Shown here: piece after piece, positions 35,565 through 44,445 of the stretch
How positions within the stretch are numbered: the stretch's first letter is position 1
Layout: each line of letters opens with the position of its first letter
Translations under genes and position numbers: made by a program
Assembly: GCA_019638525.1 (NCBI GenBank)
Contig: JAHBTO010000004.1
Coordinates: 1 to 64,000 of the forward strand
Length of the DNA: 64,000 nt
Origin: Ferruginibacter sp.
Lineage (GTDB): Bacteria; Bacteroidota; Bacteroidia; Chitinophagales; Chitinophagaceae
Direction: 5' to 3'
Notes under the pieces: generated by a model
The model's database searches: none
What the model saw: only the letters and a program-made list of their open reading frames with translations
Told to the model about the DNA's origin: nothing

Positions 35565-36056
35565 TTAGCTTTTCATGTTAATAAACTGTAATGCAATACC
35601 CAGGTTCCACCCCTTTGCTGCCTGTATCACCTGCTGTAAATCATCAATTTTTTTGCCAGATACCCTAATAATATCATCCATAATAGAAGCTTGCACTTTT
35701 AAACCGCTCTCTTTTATAAGTTTCACAATTTTTTTTGCATCCTCCTGCTTAATACCATTGCGTACCGGCACTTCTTTTTTTACGATTTTACCACTAGGAT
35801 AAGTTTCTTTACTTAGGTCGTATATTTCTGCTGCCAATCCCTGTTTCATACTTCTGCTAATCATCACATCTGTTATCTGGTTTATTTTCATATCACTATC
35901 CGCTTCCAGGTTAACTTTAAATTCTTTTTTATTGAGTTCAATCAGTACATGTGATCCTTTAAAATCAAACCGGTTGGTTATTTCTTTTATAACAGTATTG
36001 ATGGCATTGTCTAAAGTTTGTAAATCTACTTTACTTACTAAATCAAATGAAGGCAT
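35565..36056 (-). CDS. yajQ: YajQ family protein (nucleotide-binding)
   Basis: A 163-residue YajQ/DUF520 protein. MPSFDLVSKVDLQTLDNAIN opens the first ferredoxin-like domain, NRFDFKGS is the family signature, and IRVSGKKIDDLQQVI lies in the second domain. Some members bind cyclic di-GMP or nucleotides; here that is family knowledge only. I start at ATG 36056, which gives the normal family length, instead of the upstream in-frame ATG. Confidence 0.93.
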   Translation of the reverse strand: MPSFDLVSKVDLQTLDNAINTVIKEITNRFDFKGSHVLIELNKKEFKVNLEADSDMKINQITDVMISRSMKQGLAAEIYDLSKETYPSGKIVKKEVPVRNGIKQEDAKKIVKLIKESGLKVQASIMDDIIRVSGKKIDDLQQVIQAAKGWNLGIALQFINMKS

Positions 36057-36096
36057 GGTTGCTTGTTTTTTCAAATTTACCAATTAATGCCGAATG

Positions 36097-36138
36097 AAAA
36101 AACCGGGTGCCAAATGATTTTGAATACCAGGCACCCGG
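36097..36138 (-). terminator. Intrinsic terminator of the 829-residue TonB receptor gene
   Basis: CCGGGTGCC and GGCACCCGG arms (9 bp, 18-base loop) are followed on the minus strand by a T run. It lies about 35 bases past the stop of the receptor gene. Confidence 0.85.
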
Positions 36139-36172
36139 CAATGGGCATTAATTTTATTTAAACAAGTATGAA

Positions 36173-38662
36173 TTAATTTGCTCCCTTTACCCTGTTTTGC
36201 TCATCACTGGCGCCGCTAGTACGCCTGCTGCCTGCATTTAATTTTCCTTTGTTAAAACGGTATGAAAAGGTAAGGCTTACAGCACGGTTATCATGTACAT
36301 TTCTGAAACTTATATCTATATTACTGTATTTACTATATCCCTTAAACACACTTGTGGCAAAAATATCTCTTACATTTAAACGAATACTGCCTTTGTTTTT
36401 AAGAACCTGTTTGCTGATACCTGCATTAACTTGCACAATGGGTTGAATGTATATTACTCCTTCCATACCCTTTGTGCGGTAAACGCCACTTAACTCTGCA
36501 GCCCATCCTTTACCAAACTTAAATTGCTGCTGAAGTTGTGTTAAGAAACTAGTGACACCTATTGAAATGTTTTCATTATTTACTGTGCCTGTAAAGTGGT
36601 TATTATACACATTGGCATAAACACTGGTTGTCCACCATTTTGTAATTGATTTATTTAAACTAACAGCTAAGCCTACCTGTTTACTTTTAGCAATATTGGC
36701 TTTTTTAATGAAAGTTTCGTTTGTAAGTTCATTTTGCTCAAACACCTGCTGTATAATATTATTAGTATTAGTGTAATTAAGCGTAGTGGTTAAAAAACCC
36801 TTATAAGTATGGCTTAGCTCTATATTATGTGCAAACTGCGGACTTAAATTAGGATTGCCCTGTTCAAATGTGTACCTGTCAAGAAAATGCACAAACGGGT
36901 TCATATCCTCGTAATCGGGCCTTTCAATACGACGGCCATAATTTAGCACAAACTGGTTTTTTTCATTGGCATTAAATTGAATGTATGCCGTAGGGAACAA
37001 TTGAGTATACGACCTTTTGAATTTTGTTTCGGTGTATTCAAATTTGTTTAATACAGTGTTATAAGTATAACCTTTAGAAATACCATCAGAATTTGTATTC
37101 TCAACCCTTAAACCAACCTGTGCGCTCCATTTTTTACCCAGGGGCCTGCTGTAGTTAACATAAGCCGCATTAATATTTTCATTATAAATAAAATGATTGC
37201 TGCGCCCGCTGTCAAGAACAGACAAGTTATTTTTTACACTATCATATTGTGCATTGTTATCGTTGGTAACAAAACTTGATTTAATTCCGGCTTCAAATTT
37301 TGCGTCTTTTTTTAATGGGAGGCTGTAATCAATTTTACCGCTGTATATTTTAATATTGGTTGGCAAATTTCCATTCAATATTTCAGAAGGCTTTTTTTGA
37401 TTTCCGTTGTTATCATAATAGGTACTAACTAAAGGTTGAAAACTGGTAGCATTATATTGAATATAATCGAGATCGGTAGTAAGCTCCTGCCCTGCCGAAT
37501 CAAGCTTTGTTCTAAAATTTATGTTACCGCTAAAGTTTTTCCACTTTTCGTTATTAGAAGTGAATGCTTTTGTTTGTTCGGTAAGGTTATAGTTTGGGTC
37601 GTAAATTAAAGTATTGGTATTGCTTTTCCATTTACCAGGGTTAATAAAACCGTTTATTACCACTCCAACAGTAGAATTTTTAGAAACAGAATAATCTACC
37701 CCAATTTTTGCATTATAATTATGCCTTTTATTTTCCATATCTGTTTGCTGATCAAAAACAGATTTTATATTTTTTGTTTGCACATCCCTGAAATTCCTTA
37801 AAATATACAATTGCTGAGTACGGTGGTAACTATTAAAATTAACATTGCTAAAAAAGTTAAATTTCTTGTTACGATAATTAAAGCTTACAGCTTCATTAAA
37901 CATTGCATAGCGGCCTTGTGAGTAACCAGATGTTATACTTCCATTATAACCAAACACTTTATTCTTTTTGGTTTTAATGTTAATAATACCTGCATTACCA
38001 GCAGCTTCATATTTTGCCGGAGGGTTGGTCATTATCTCAAGTTGTTCCAATTGGCTCGATGTCATGTTACGAAGCATATTGGCCAGGTCGGGGCCGCTTA
38101 AATAACTTGGCCTGCCATCAATGTAAACAATTACACCTGCTTTACCTTTAAGGCTTATGTTACCATCTTTATCTACACTTACACCGGGTGCTTTTTCCAA
38201 CACTTCAAGTGCTGTGCTGCCTGTGCTTGTAATAGATGCATCCACATTTACTATGGTCCTGTCTAACTTTCTCTCAATTAAAGGCTTTTTAGAAGTAACC
38301 ACCACTTCTTTTAACGATTTATCGGCAGGAACTAATTGTAATACACCAACACTTGCTACAGAATTAGCTTGTGAAATGCTAACAATATTACTGTAAGTGT
38401 TGCTATGGCCAACCGAAGTTGCCATTACCAGGTAGCTACCTTCATCTACATTGTCAAAAGAAAAATTACCGGCTTTGTCGGTAAGGGCTGTTTTTACCAG
38501 GCTTGAATCTTTTGATTGCAGGAGTGAAACAGAGGCGGCATCTATAATTTTTTGATTACCCCCATCTTTAATGCTCCCGTTAATTTTACCGTTTAAAGCG
38601 GATTGGGCAAGACTGCATACGGCAATGCTCATAGCAGCCAAAAGGCTGAAAAATTTTTTCAT
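36173..38662 (-). CDS. TonB-dependent receptor / outer-membrane beta-barrel family protein
   Basis: An 829-residue outer-membrane protein. A signal peptide (MKKFFSLLAAMSIAVCSLAQ) is followed by a carboxypeptidase-regulatory-like domain (about 25-110), a plug domain (about 120-230, with DGRPSYLSGPDLANMLRNMT and PPAKYEAAGNAGIINI) and a large barrel. The type is the outer_membrane_beta-barrel (OMP_b-brl_3) family rather than SusC, and no SusD partner follows. The substrate is unknown. I start at ATG 38662 because the signal peptide begins there. Upstream lie a leader hairpin and a 21-bp perfect dyad. Confidence 0.88.
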   Translation of the reverse strand: MKKFFSLLAAMSIAVCSLAQSALNGKINGSIKDGGNQKIIDAASVSLLQSKDSSLVKTALTDKAGNFSFDNVDEGSYLVMATSVGHSNTYSNIVSISQANSVASVGVLQLVPADKSLKEVVVTSKKPLIERKLDRTIVNVDASITSTGSTALEVLEKAPGVSVDKDGNISLKGKAGVIVYIDGRPSYLSGPDLANMLRNMTSSQLEQLEIMTNPPAKYEAAGNAGIINIKTKKNKVFGYNGSITSGYSQGRYAMFNEAVSFNYRNKKFNFFSNVNFNSYHRTQQLYILRNFRDVQTKNIKSVFDQQTDMENKRHNYNAKIGVDYSVSKNSTVGVVINGFINPGKWKSNTNTLIYDPNYNLTEQTKAFTSNNEKWKNFSGNINFRTKLDSAGQELTTDLDYIQYNATSFQPLVSTYYDNNGNQKKPSEILNGNLPTNIKIYSGKIDYSLPLKKDAKFEAGIKSSFVTNDNNAQYDSVKNNLSVLDSGRSNHFIYNENINAAYVNYSRPLGKKWSAQVGLRVENTNSDGISKGYTYNTVLNKFEYTETKFKRSYTQLFPTAYIQFNANEKNQFVLNYGRRIERPDYEDMNPFVHFLDRYTFEQGNPNLSPQFAHNIELSHTYKGFLTTTLNYTNTNNIIQQVFEQNELTNETFIKKANIAKSKQVGLAVSLNKSITKWWTTSVYANVYNNHFTGTVNNENISIGVTSFLTQLQQQFKFGKGWAAELSGVYRTKGMEGVIYIQPIVQVNAGISKQVLKNKGSIRLNVRDIFATSVFKGYSKYSNIDISFRNVHDNRAVSLTFSYRFNKGKLNAGSRRTSGASDEQNRVKGAN

Positions 38663-38682
38663 GGCTATACTTTGTTTTTTGT

Positions 38683-38712
38683 GGCCTTCCCAATGGCTGT
38701 TGGGATATGGCC
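38683..38712 (-). promoter_or_regulatory. Leader hairpin of TonB receptor gene
   Basis: A bulged stem-loop: outer GGCC/GGCC and inner CCCAA/TTGGG arms with a 6-base loop, 20-50 bases before the start codon. It could affect mRNA stability or translation. Confidence 0.4.
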
Positions 38713-38767
38713 GTTTGTTTTTCAAATAAAGCAGTTATATACTTTAATAACTACTTCGTAAAGGTAG

Positions 38768-38788
38768 GTACTATGTGTTACATAGTAC
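38768..38788. promoter_or_regulatory. Perfect 21-bp dyad, candidate operator
   Basis: Two 9-bp arms (GTACTATGT and its exact complement) flank the 3-base spacer GTT. It lies about 106 bases before the TonB receptor start, in the promoter region, and no reading frame covers it. The form suits a dimeric transcription factor; arms of the kind TATGT/ACATA are known for PadR-type regulators, but no regulator gene is nearby. Confidence 0.65.
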
Positions 38789-38895
38789 ATTGTTTTATAT
38801 TAGGCGGCAAAATTTAAGGATAACTGGCAATTAAACAATATACGTACAAAACAAAGTGAGGTTACAGAAATTTGAAGAAACAGCTAAAAGTACTA

Positions 38896-40221
38896 CTAAT
38901 TAGAAGTTTTTGCTTTTCGTTTTACTATAAATATCAATATAAAACCAGCTATTACTAATGCTACTGATATTATTTCGGCCTGGGTAGGATGAAAGCCAAA
39001 GATTGAATATTTGTTATTTACCCTGAATAGTTCTACCGTAAAACGTTCTAAACCTGTTACAATTAAATATATGCCGAACATAACACCCGGCACTTTTATT
39101 TTACGCCTTAAACTCCATAATAAAATAAATAATAAAGTACAGGCAATGGTTTCGTATAAAGGTGTAGGAAAAACAGGTTGAGGAAGCACCCTGCAATGTT
39201 CATCATCGCAGCCGGGCATAAGCACACCATCTTTGTTTACATTGTTTGGATAATTATAAGCAATCATCCAAACAGGTATAAATGAAGGCGCTTTTACAGA
39301 TTTATGCGGAACCTTATAAAGGCTTTCATATATACGGTCAGTTACCTGTTCTAATACCGAATCTTTATTATACACCTGACCCGAAAGAAAATAGGCCTTA
39401 TTTTTTTCAAGGTTTTGTTGGTATTCTCCGGGGCCTGCTATTGCCACTTTACCTTCAGCATTGGTTATATATGCACTGTTAAAAATACCCCAATCACCAT
39501 CGCCGCTTACCTGGCAACCAATACGGCCCACTGCATAAGCAAGCAATAAAGCCAATCCGGCTGCATCCACCAAATGAATAATTTTAATACCTTTTTTTGC
39601 TGCATACCAGCAAATGGCAATTGCTGCTACAATCAAGCCTCCGTAAAAAGTTAATCCGCTTACAGAAAACAGCCTGCCGATGGGGTCTTTAATAAAGTCA
39701 TCCCAGTTTTCGAGGTTATCAAAAAATTTGGCGCCAATAATTCCAAATATTAATCCAAGAATTATGATGTCGCCCACTCTATCGTGTGGCCATATTCGAA
39801 CTTTACGACTTTCGGGTTCTTTAAGTTTTTGTTTGTTTTTTTCGTACCATTTAAACCAGGCTAATAAACCACCAAGCAGCAAACCTCCTAACAAATTCCC
39901 TTGTGAAGAAAAAATATATTCCTGCGGATTTACATCAACAGGTTTATTAAAAAATAAACCAATTAATTTATATCCAAAAACAAATCCGGCTAAAGCATTT
40001 ATAATAAGCTCACTAACAGAAGCAGGTTTACCTACAGTTATCATTTCTTCCCGTGGAGATAAAAGGCCCTGCTTTTCTTTTCGCTGCAGTTCTTTACTTA
40101 ATACGATGGCTGCTGCAACAAATCCCATGGCCACCATCAGCCCGAATGTATTTAAAAAACTTAAGCCATTCCACTTTACACCAAACCAGTCTTTAAACAC
40201 ATAATATAAATTGGGATACAT
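38896..40221 (-). CDS. lgt: Prolipoprotein diacylglyceryl transferase with large insertion
   Basis: A 441-residue integral membrane Lgt, about 150 residues longer than the E. coli enzyme. It should transfer diacylglycerol from phosphatidylglycerol to the lipobox cysteine of prolipoproteins. Family segments include SGLTFYGGLIVAAIAICWY, AVGRIGCQVSGDGDWG with the essential Arg, and the late GLERFTVELFRVN. The usual GNxxNxE after the Arg is replaced, and an insertion of about 90 residues (roughly 250-345) with a Cys-containing segment (PGCDDEHCRVLPQP) lies before the last helices. Such forms occur in Bacteroidetes. Confidence 0.88.
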   Translation of the reverse strand: MYPNLYYVFKDWFGVKWNGLSFLNTFGLMVAMGFVAAAIVLSKELQRKEKQGLLSPREEMITVGKPASVSELIINALAGFVFGYKLIGLFFNKPVDVNPQEYIFSSQGNLLGGLLLGGLLAWFKWYEKNKQKLKEPESRKVRIWPHDRVGDIIILGLIFGIIGAKFFDNLENWDDFIKDPIGRLFSVSGLTFYGGLIVAAIAICWYAAKKGIKIIHLVDAAGLALLLAYAVGRIGCQVSGDGDWGIFNSAYITNAEGKVAIAGPGEYQQNLEKNKAYFLSGQVYNKDSVLEQVTDRIYESLYKVPHKSVKAPSFIPVWMIAYNYPNNVNKDGVLMPGCDDEHCRVLPQPVFPTPLYETIACTLLFILLWSLRRKIKVPGVMFGIYLIVTGLERFTVELFRVNNKYSIFGFHPTQAEIISVALVIAGFILIFIVKRKAKTSN

Positions 40222-40322
40222 TTTTTACCTAAGGTTTTAAAATTAAGACTGCAATATACTACTTAGCATAATATAAGAATGCTTATATGTACCTGCAGGT
40301 TTATTATTAGCTATGAATTGAT

Positions 40323-40352
40323 AAAAAAACCTCCTGCAAAAATCAGGAGGTT
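40323..40352 (-). terminator. Intrinsic terminator of bacilliredoxin gene
   Basis: AACCTCCTG and CAGGAGGTT arms (9 bp, 7-base loop) are followed on the minus strand by a T run, 22 bases past the stop. Confidence 0.88.
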
Positions 40353-40374
40353 GATATAGTACTTACTAATTGTA

Positions 40375-40791
40375 TCAATTGCAATATTGTTCAAAAGCGC
40401 CATTAAGGTTATCGGCAATCATTTGTGCACTGCGGCCTTCAATATTGTGACGTTCTATAAAATGTACCAGTTTACCATCTTTAAATAAAGCAATAGAGGG
40501 TGATGATGGTGGGTAAGGCATCAGGTGCTCCCTTAATTTTTTTACTGCTTCAATATCAAAACCTGCAAAACTGGTAGTCATGTGGTCGGGTTTTTTTGTA
40601 GCATTGGCAACAGCTAACAACACACCCGGCCTTGCGGTACCAGCACTACAGCCACATACAGAGTTTATCATCACTAATGTTGTGCCTTTTTCTGCAAGTT
40701 TATTTTCAACAGCTTCTGCAGTTAATAATTCAGTAAAGCCATTTTCGGTTAGTTCTTCCTTCATTGGTATTACTATCTCTTCCGGATACAT
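40375..40791 (-). CDS. BrxA/BrxB family bacilliredoxin
   Basis: A 138-residue thioredoxin-like protein of the YphP/YqiW family. The CxC active site is in NSVCGCSAGTARPG (Cys46, Cys48), and MPYPPSSPSIALFKDGK is the cis-Pro region. In Bacillus these proteins remove bacillithiol from mixed disulfides. Whether this bacterium makes bacillithiol cannot be told from the window. The leader contains a run of 13 A residues on the sense strand (40798-40810). Confidence 0.92.
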   Translation of the reverse strand: MYPEEIVIPMKEELTENGFTELLTAEAVENKLAEKGTTLVMINSVCGCSAGTARPGVLLAVANATKKPDHMTTSFAGFDIEAVKKLREHLMPYPPSSPSIALFKDGKLVHFIERHNIEGRSAQMIADNLNGAFEQYCN

Positions 40792-40816
40792 ATCTTATTT
40801 TTTTTTTTTTGAGACA

Positions 40817-40824
40817 CAAAATTA
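40817..40824 (-). promoter_or_regulatory. Putative -7 element of bacilliredoxin promoter
   Basis: The minus strand reads TAATTTTG, an exact TAnnTTTG match. The start would fall at the upstream edge of the 13-base homopolymer that fills the leader. Confidence 0.38.
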
Positions 40825-40956
40825 CATACTTCTTTTAAAAATCTTTGAAGCAAATATTAGTATTCCCAATATCGAAATAAGCAAAATGAGAAATAATGAC
40901 ATTTTCGAATTAGCGAAACAGACATTATGACTTTAAATTATATCTTATGTTGAATT

Positions 40957-40989
40957 TTTGTCGCATTATTTGTGCTGGAACATAATTTG
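40957..40989 (+). promoter_or_regulatory. Putative promoter of Hsp20 gene
   Basis: TTTG (40957-40960), 21 bases, then ATAATTTG (40982-40989), near the TAnnTTTG element but with two mismatches at its 5' end. A leader of about 42 bases would precede the ATG. No CIRCE-type heat-shock dyad was seen. Confidence 0.35.
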
Positions 40990-41038
40990 AAGTCAACAAT
41001 ATGAAACTAAAATTTTAAAAACTATAAAAAATAAAGCT

Positions 41039-41479
41039 ATGACTTACGTAAAAGTTAACAACCCAATCAACAAATCATTTGATGGTTTGATGAATGAATT
41101 ATTTAATGAACTGCCTATTAGTTTTGGCAAATCAATCAGGGAAGATGTATTGCATTTTCCTCCGGCAAATATCATCGAAAGCGATGAGGCGTATAAGATT
41201 GAAATGGCTGTGCCGGGTATGGATAAAGCCGATTTTAATGTAAAGCTTGATGGTAATATTCTAAATATCAGCAGCGAAAAAAAGGTAGAGACTTCTTCTG
41301 AAAACGAAAAGATGGTAAGAAAAGAATTCAGCTATAAATCTTTTAAACGCAGTTTTACTTTGGATGAAAAGATTGATGCCGCAAATATTTCGGCTAAATA
41401 TGAAAATGGAATTTTAAAACTTGAACTTCCAAAAAAAGAAGAAGTAAAAAACATTGCAAAAGAAATAGCCATTCAATAA
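41039..41479 (+). CDS. Hsp20/alpha-crystallin family small heat-shock protein
   Basis: A 146-residue small heat-shock protein. The alpha-crystallin domain runs from about 38 to 135 and includes YKIEMAVPGMDKADFNVKLD and the late signature AKYENGILKLELPK. The C-terminal IAI of KEIAIQ is the I-x-I type motif for oligomer contacts. It should hold unfolded proteins as an ATP-independent chaperone. It is transcribed alone. Confidence 0.94.
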   Translation: MTYVKVNNPINKSFDGLMNELFNELPISFGKSIREDVLHFPPANIIESDEAYKIEMAVPGMDKADFNVKLDGNILNISSEKKVETSSENEKMVRKEFSYKSFKRSFTLDEKIDAANISAKYENGILKLELPKKEEVKNIAKEIAIQ

Positions 41480-41614
41480 AGCATAGTTTTTTTTCATAAA
41501 TACATACAGTTGGTTTGGTTTCGTCAAAGACGAAAAAGAAAGCTTTCCTATTCTTAGGCAAGCTCTTCTTTTTTAAATATACAAGTGACAATATTTAAAA
41601 TAACATCACCCCAG

Positions 41615-42064
41615 TTAATCGCAATTATTTCTACGTCGGGTATCTATCAGGTACTGTATCTTCCATACATTATTTATCCTTACAAGCTGAAATGAGTTTA
41701 CACCGCAATGGCTAAATTTCCCTTTATAATAAAATTTATAGGGTGTCCAGGCAATGGCAAGGTCTGCATCCACTTTTACTACATCAAAACTTACCTGTTC
41801 ATCTGCATCACCTGCCGGCAGTTTGCCAATGCTTTCAATAAATGCACTCACCTCATCAGTTTCTACCACAACTTTTCCACTCCTGGTATTTATTGTTTGT
41901 AAAATAGCGCTATCGGTAAAAACTGTCTTTAGCAGTACTGTATCGCTTGTTTTCATTGCTTTAAATAGATTATTTATAACTGCTTTTACAGAATCGATAG
42001 AAGTTTGTGCTTTTACCGTTACAGCAAACCCCGATAACAGAATGATACAAATTGCTTTTTTCAT
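41615..42064 (-). CDS. Secreted NTF2-like (SnoaL/DUF4440-type) protein
   Basis: A 149-residue protein with a signal peptide (MKKAICIILLSGFAVTVKAQ) and an NTF2-like cone fold: VINNLFKAMKTSDTVLLKTVF gives the first helices, and AIAWTPYKFYYKGKFSHCGVNSF then FQLVRINNVWKIQYL give the sheet. Proteins of this kind bind small ligands or act as enzymes; no catalytic set is evident. It starts 6 bases after the arginine decarboxylase gene, so the two share an operon, but a secreted protein is unlikely to act in the same step. Confidence 0.78.
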   Translation of the reverse strand: MKKAICIILLSGFAVTVKAQTSIDSVKAVINNLFKAMKTSDTVLLKTVFTDSAILQTINTRSGKVVVETDEVSAFIESIGKLPAGDADEQVSFDVVKVDADLAIAWTPYKFYYKGKFSHCGVNSFQLVRINNVWKIQYLIDTRRRNNCD

Positions 42065-42070
42065 GTTTGA

Positions 42071-43501
42071 TTATTTATACCCCAATATCTTCAGCATGCT
42101 TTGGCTGCTTTGTTGCTTTGCATATACCCATTCAACCAGTTTGCCATTTTTATCTTTTTCTATTATCACATGCTTAGGCGAAGGTATCAGGCAATGTTTG
42201 ATTCCACCATAACCACTAATCTGGTCCTGGTAAGCACCCGTATGAAAAAATCCAACATACAAAGGCTCCTTATTGGTCTCCAGTCTTTCTTCTTTGTTTG
42301 TTTTTATTTTTGGTAAAAACACTTCATTGATATGTTCTTCACTGTCGTAATAATCGTGCCCATCGCAGGTTATGCCGCCTAATACAACCCGCTGGTACTC
42401 ATTCTCCCATTTATTTATGGGCAGCATCAGAAACTTTTCACCAATGCCCCATGTATCGGGCAATGTAGTAATAAAAGAAGAATCTATCATATACCAGGTT
42501 TCCCGGTCGTTCTGCACTTTTTTCCCAATCACGCTGTAAATATGTGCCATGCTTTCTCCCACAGTAAAACTTCCAAACTCAGTATAAATATTTGGCATCT
42601 GAACTTTAGCTTTCTTACATCCTGTTTTTATATTCCTAACAATTTCATTAATCATAAACTGGTAATCGTAATTAAAGCCCAGGGAATGTTTTATAGGAAA
42701 GCCTCCACCAATATTAATTGAATCCAACTCCGGGCAAATTTTTTTAAGCTGGCAATACAATGCAATACTTTTTTGTAATTCGCTCCAGTAATAGATATCA
42801 TCCTTGATTCCTTTGTTTAAAAATATATGCAGCATCTTTAGCTGAAACTTATCTTCATTGCCTTCTATCTCATCCACATAAAACTCCAATATGTCTTTTG
42901 CCTTAAGGCCAAGCCTGCTGGTATAAAACGGAAAAGTAGGCTCTTCCTCAGCTGCAATACGTATGCCCAGTTTAAAAGGTTCATTAATACGTATGCTACG
43001 CTTGTACATGTTCAGCTCTTCCTTATTATCAAGTACCGGTATTACATTTTTAAAACCATCATTAATAAGTTTGGATATTCGGCTGGTATAATTCTTTTGC
43101 TTAAATCCGTTACAAACAATATGGATATCCTTGTTGATTTTTCTTTTTTTGTATAGCGAGTTAACTATATCAATATCGTATGCATACGAGGTTTCAAGAT
43201 GGCAGTTATGCTTTAATGCTTCTTCTACTATAAAACTAAAGTGCGAACTTTTGGTACAATAGCAATAATGGTATTCCCCTTCATACTTATGTTTTTTAAA
43301 TGCATTGGCAAACATTTTTTTCGCCTTATTAATTTGCATGCCAATCTTAGGCAGGTAAGTAACTTTTAATGGCGTGCCATGTTTATCAATCAGCGCTTTT
43401 AAATTTACATCATTGTATTGCAGGTATTCGTCTTTAAGGTTAAACCCTTCCTGCGGAAAATTAAATGTTTGTTCTACAAGGCTGGCGTAAGTATTGTTCA
43501 T
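42071..43501 (-). CDS. speA: Arginine decarboxylase (fold III PLP enzyme)
   Basis: A 476-residue PLP enzyme of the alanine racemase fold, matching the short Bacteroidetes form of arginine decarboxylase (ordinary SpeA is about 630 residues). Lys84 (YCYCTKSSHFSF) is the probable PLP lysine, INIGGGFPIKH the phosphate-binding Gly loop, and ITCDGHDYYD the C-terminal active-site motif. It should make agmatine for polyamine synthesis. Diaminopimelate- or ornithine-type specificity cannot be excluded by sequence alone. Confidence 0.8.
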   Translation of the reverse strand: MNNTYASLVEQTFNFPQEGFNLKDEYLQYNDVNLKALIDKHGTPLKVTYLPKIGMQINKAKKMFANAFKKHKYEGEYHYCYCTKSSHFSFIVEEALKHNCHLETSYAYDIDIVNSLYKKRKINKDIHIVCNGFKQKNYTSRISKLINDGFKNVIPVLDNKEELNMYKRSIRINEPFKLGIRIAAEEEPTFPFYTSRLGLKAKDILEFYVDEIEGNEDKFQLKMLHIFLNKGIKDDIYYWSELQKSIALYCQLKKICPELDSINIGGGFPIKHSLGFNYDYQFMINEIVRNIKTGCKKAKVQMPNIYTEFGSFTVGESMAHIYSVIGKKVQNDRETWYMIDSSFITTLPDTWGIGEKFLMLPINKWENEYQRVVLGGITCDGHDYYDSEEHINEVFLPKIKTNKEERLETNKEPLYVGFFHTGAYQDQISGYGGIKHCLIPSPKHVIIEKDKNGKLVEWVYAKQQSSQSMLKILGYK

Positions 43502-43573
43502 TAACTGGTAAGAAGATTTTTTAGTGGCCGATAATATTTTACAAAAATAACCGAATGTACATATTTATAACAT

Positions 43574-43606
43574 AAAAAAAACCGGAACTGAATTAATCAG
43601 CTCCGG
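43574..43606 (-). terminator. Intrinsic terminator of rpmI-rplT
   Basis: A 10-bp stem with one mismatch (43582-43591 with 43597-43606) is followed on the minus strand by eight T residues, 24 bases past rplT. Confidence 0.83.
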
Positions 43607-43630
43607 CAATATGGATGTATGTGACCGGTT

Positions 43631-43975
43631 TTATTTAACCGAGTCAATCAATTTCTTAAAAGTTTCAGGTTCATTCATTGCCAAATCGGCTAAAACTTTA
43701 CGGTTTAGCTCAATACCTTTTGTATTAAGCTTGTTGATGAACTGGCTGTAAGTCATACCTTCGGCTCTTACGGCTGCATTAATTCGTGCAATCCACAGTG
43801 TGCGGTAATCACGTTTTTTTAATTTACGGCCAACGTAGCTATACGTTAAACCTTTTTCCATTACGTTTTTAGCAACGGTATATACATTTTTACGCTTACC
43901 ATAAAAACCTTTGGCAGCTTTTAATATTCTTTTGCGGCGAGCCTTGCTGGCTACTGCATTTACTGAACGTGGCAT
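43631..43975 (-). CDS. rplT: 50S ribosomal protein L20
   Basis: A 114-residue L20 of normal length. [19 protein letters not shown] opens the long basic N-terminal extension that penetrates 23S rRNA, and [19 protein letters not shown] is the conserved globular core. It is the last gene of the translation cluster, 53 bases after rpmI. In other bacteria L20 binds the leader of its own transcript, and a long leader precedes rpmI here. Confidence 0.97.
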   Translation of the reverse strand: MPRSVNAVASKARRKRILKAAKGFYGKRKNVYTVAKNVMEKGLTYSYVGRKLKKRDYRTLWIARINAAVRAEGMTYSQFINKLNTKGIELNRKVLADLAMNEPETFKKLIDSVK

Positions 43976-44028
43976 ATCTTAATTAGTTAAAAGTTAAAAG
44001 TTATAAGTTTAAAGTTGAAGGTCCCTGT

Positions 44029-44226
44029 TTATTTTAGACCCAATAAACGCCTTACAAAATGCAGGTTTGTATCTGCTACAACTCCATCCTTACGCATAGC
44101 ACGCTTGCGCTTGGTTGATTTTTTTGTTAAGATGTGACGTTTAAAAGCTTTTTGGAATGTGATTTTACCGGTTCCGGTAACTTTAAAGCGCTTCTTTGCG
44201 CTGCTGTTGGTTTTAACCTTTGGCAT
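44029..44226 (-). CDS. rpmI: 50S ribosomal protein L35
   Basis: A 65-residue L35 ([20 protein letters not shown], and the end FVRRLLGLK). I start at ATG 44226, the normal L35 start; a longer frame upstream would only read through the leader. A -7 element at 44334-44341 gives rpmI-rplT their own promoter and a leader of about 100 bases. Confidence 0.96.
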   Translation of the reverse strand: MPKVKTNSSAKKRFKVTGTGKITFQKAFKRHILTKKSTKRKRAMRKDGVVADTNLHFVRRLLGLK

Positions 44227-44333
44227 TACATAACTGTTTTTAGTTACTCCCTGCTGGCGGCTCTGCAAGGGCAGAACACTTGTTGGGCCTTGTGGGAAAT
44301 GTCTGAAAAAGTGATTTTTTCTTTTTCGGGCGG

Positions 44334-44341
44334 CAAAGATA
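44334..44341 (-). promoter_or_regulatory. Putative -7 element of rpmI-rplT promoter
   Basis: The minus strand reads TATCTTTG, an exact TAnnTTTG match, between rluF and rpmI. Transcription would start about 100 bases before rpmI, leaving a leader with a small hairpin (TTCTGC/GCAGAG arms near 44255-44275). A clear -33 TTTG is not seen. Confidence 0.45.
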
Positions 44342-44445
44342 AGGAGAAACTGGCAGAAATAGGCAGATTTTAATAAACTTTTTTGTAACAGGCTTTTATA
44401 CCTTTTTTGTGGCATCGTTGCGTCGCACACTTGTACTGCATACCG

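Noticed and set aside
39190..39480. Lgt insertion taken as a frameshift or gene fusion
   Set aside because: The frame is open with normal codon use and membrane helices on both sides, and long Lgt forms are known in Bacteroidetes.
44227..44430. An N-terminal extension of L35 by 68 residues
   Set aside because: L35 is normally 64-66 residues and starts with MPKxKT; the extra part reads through the leader and a predicted promoter.
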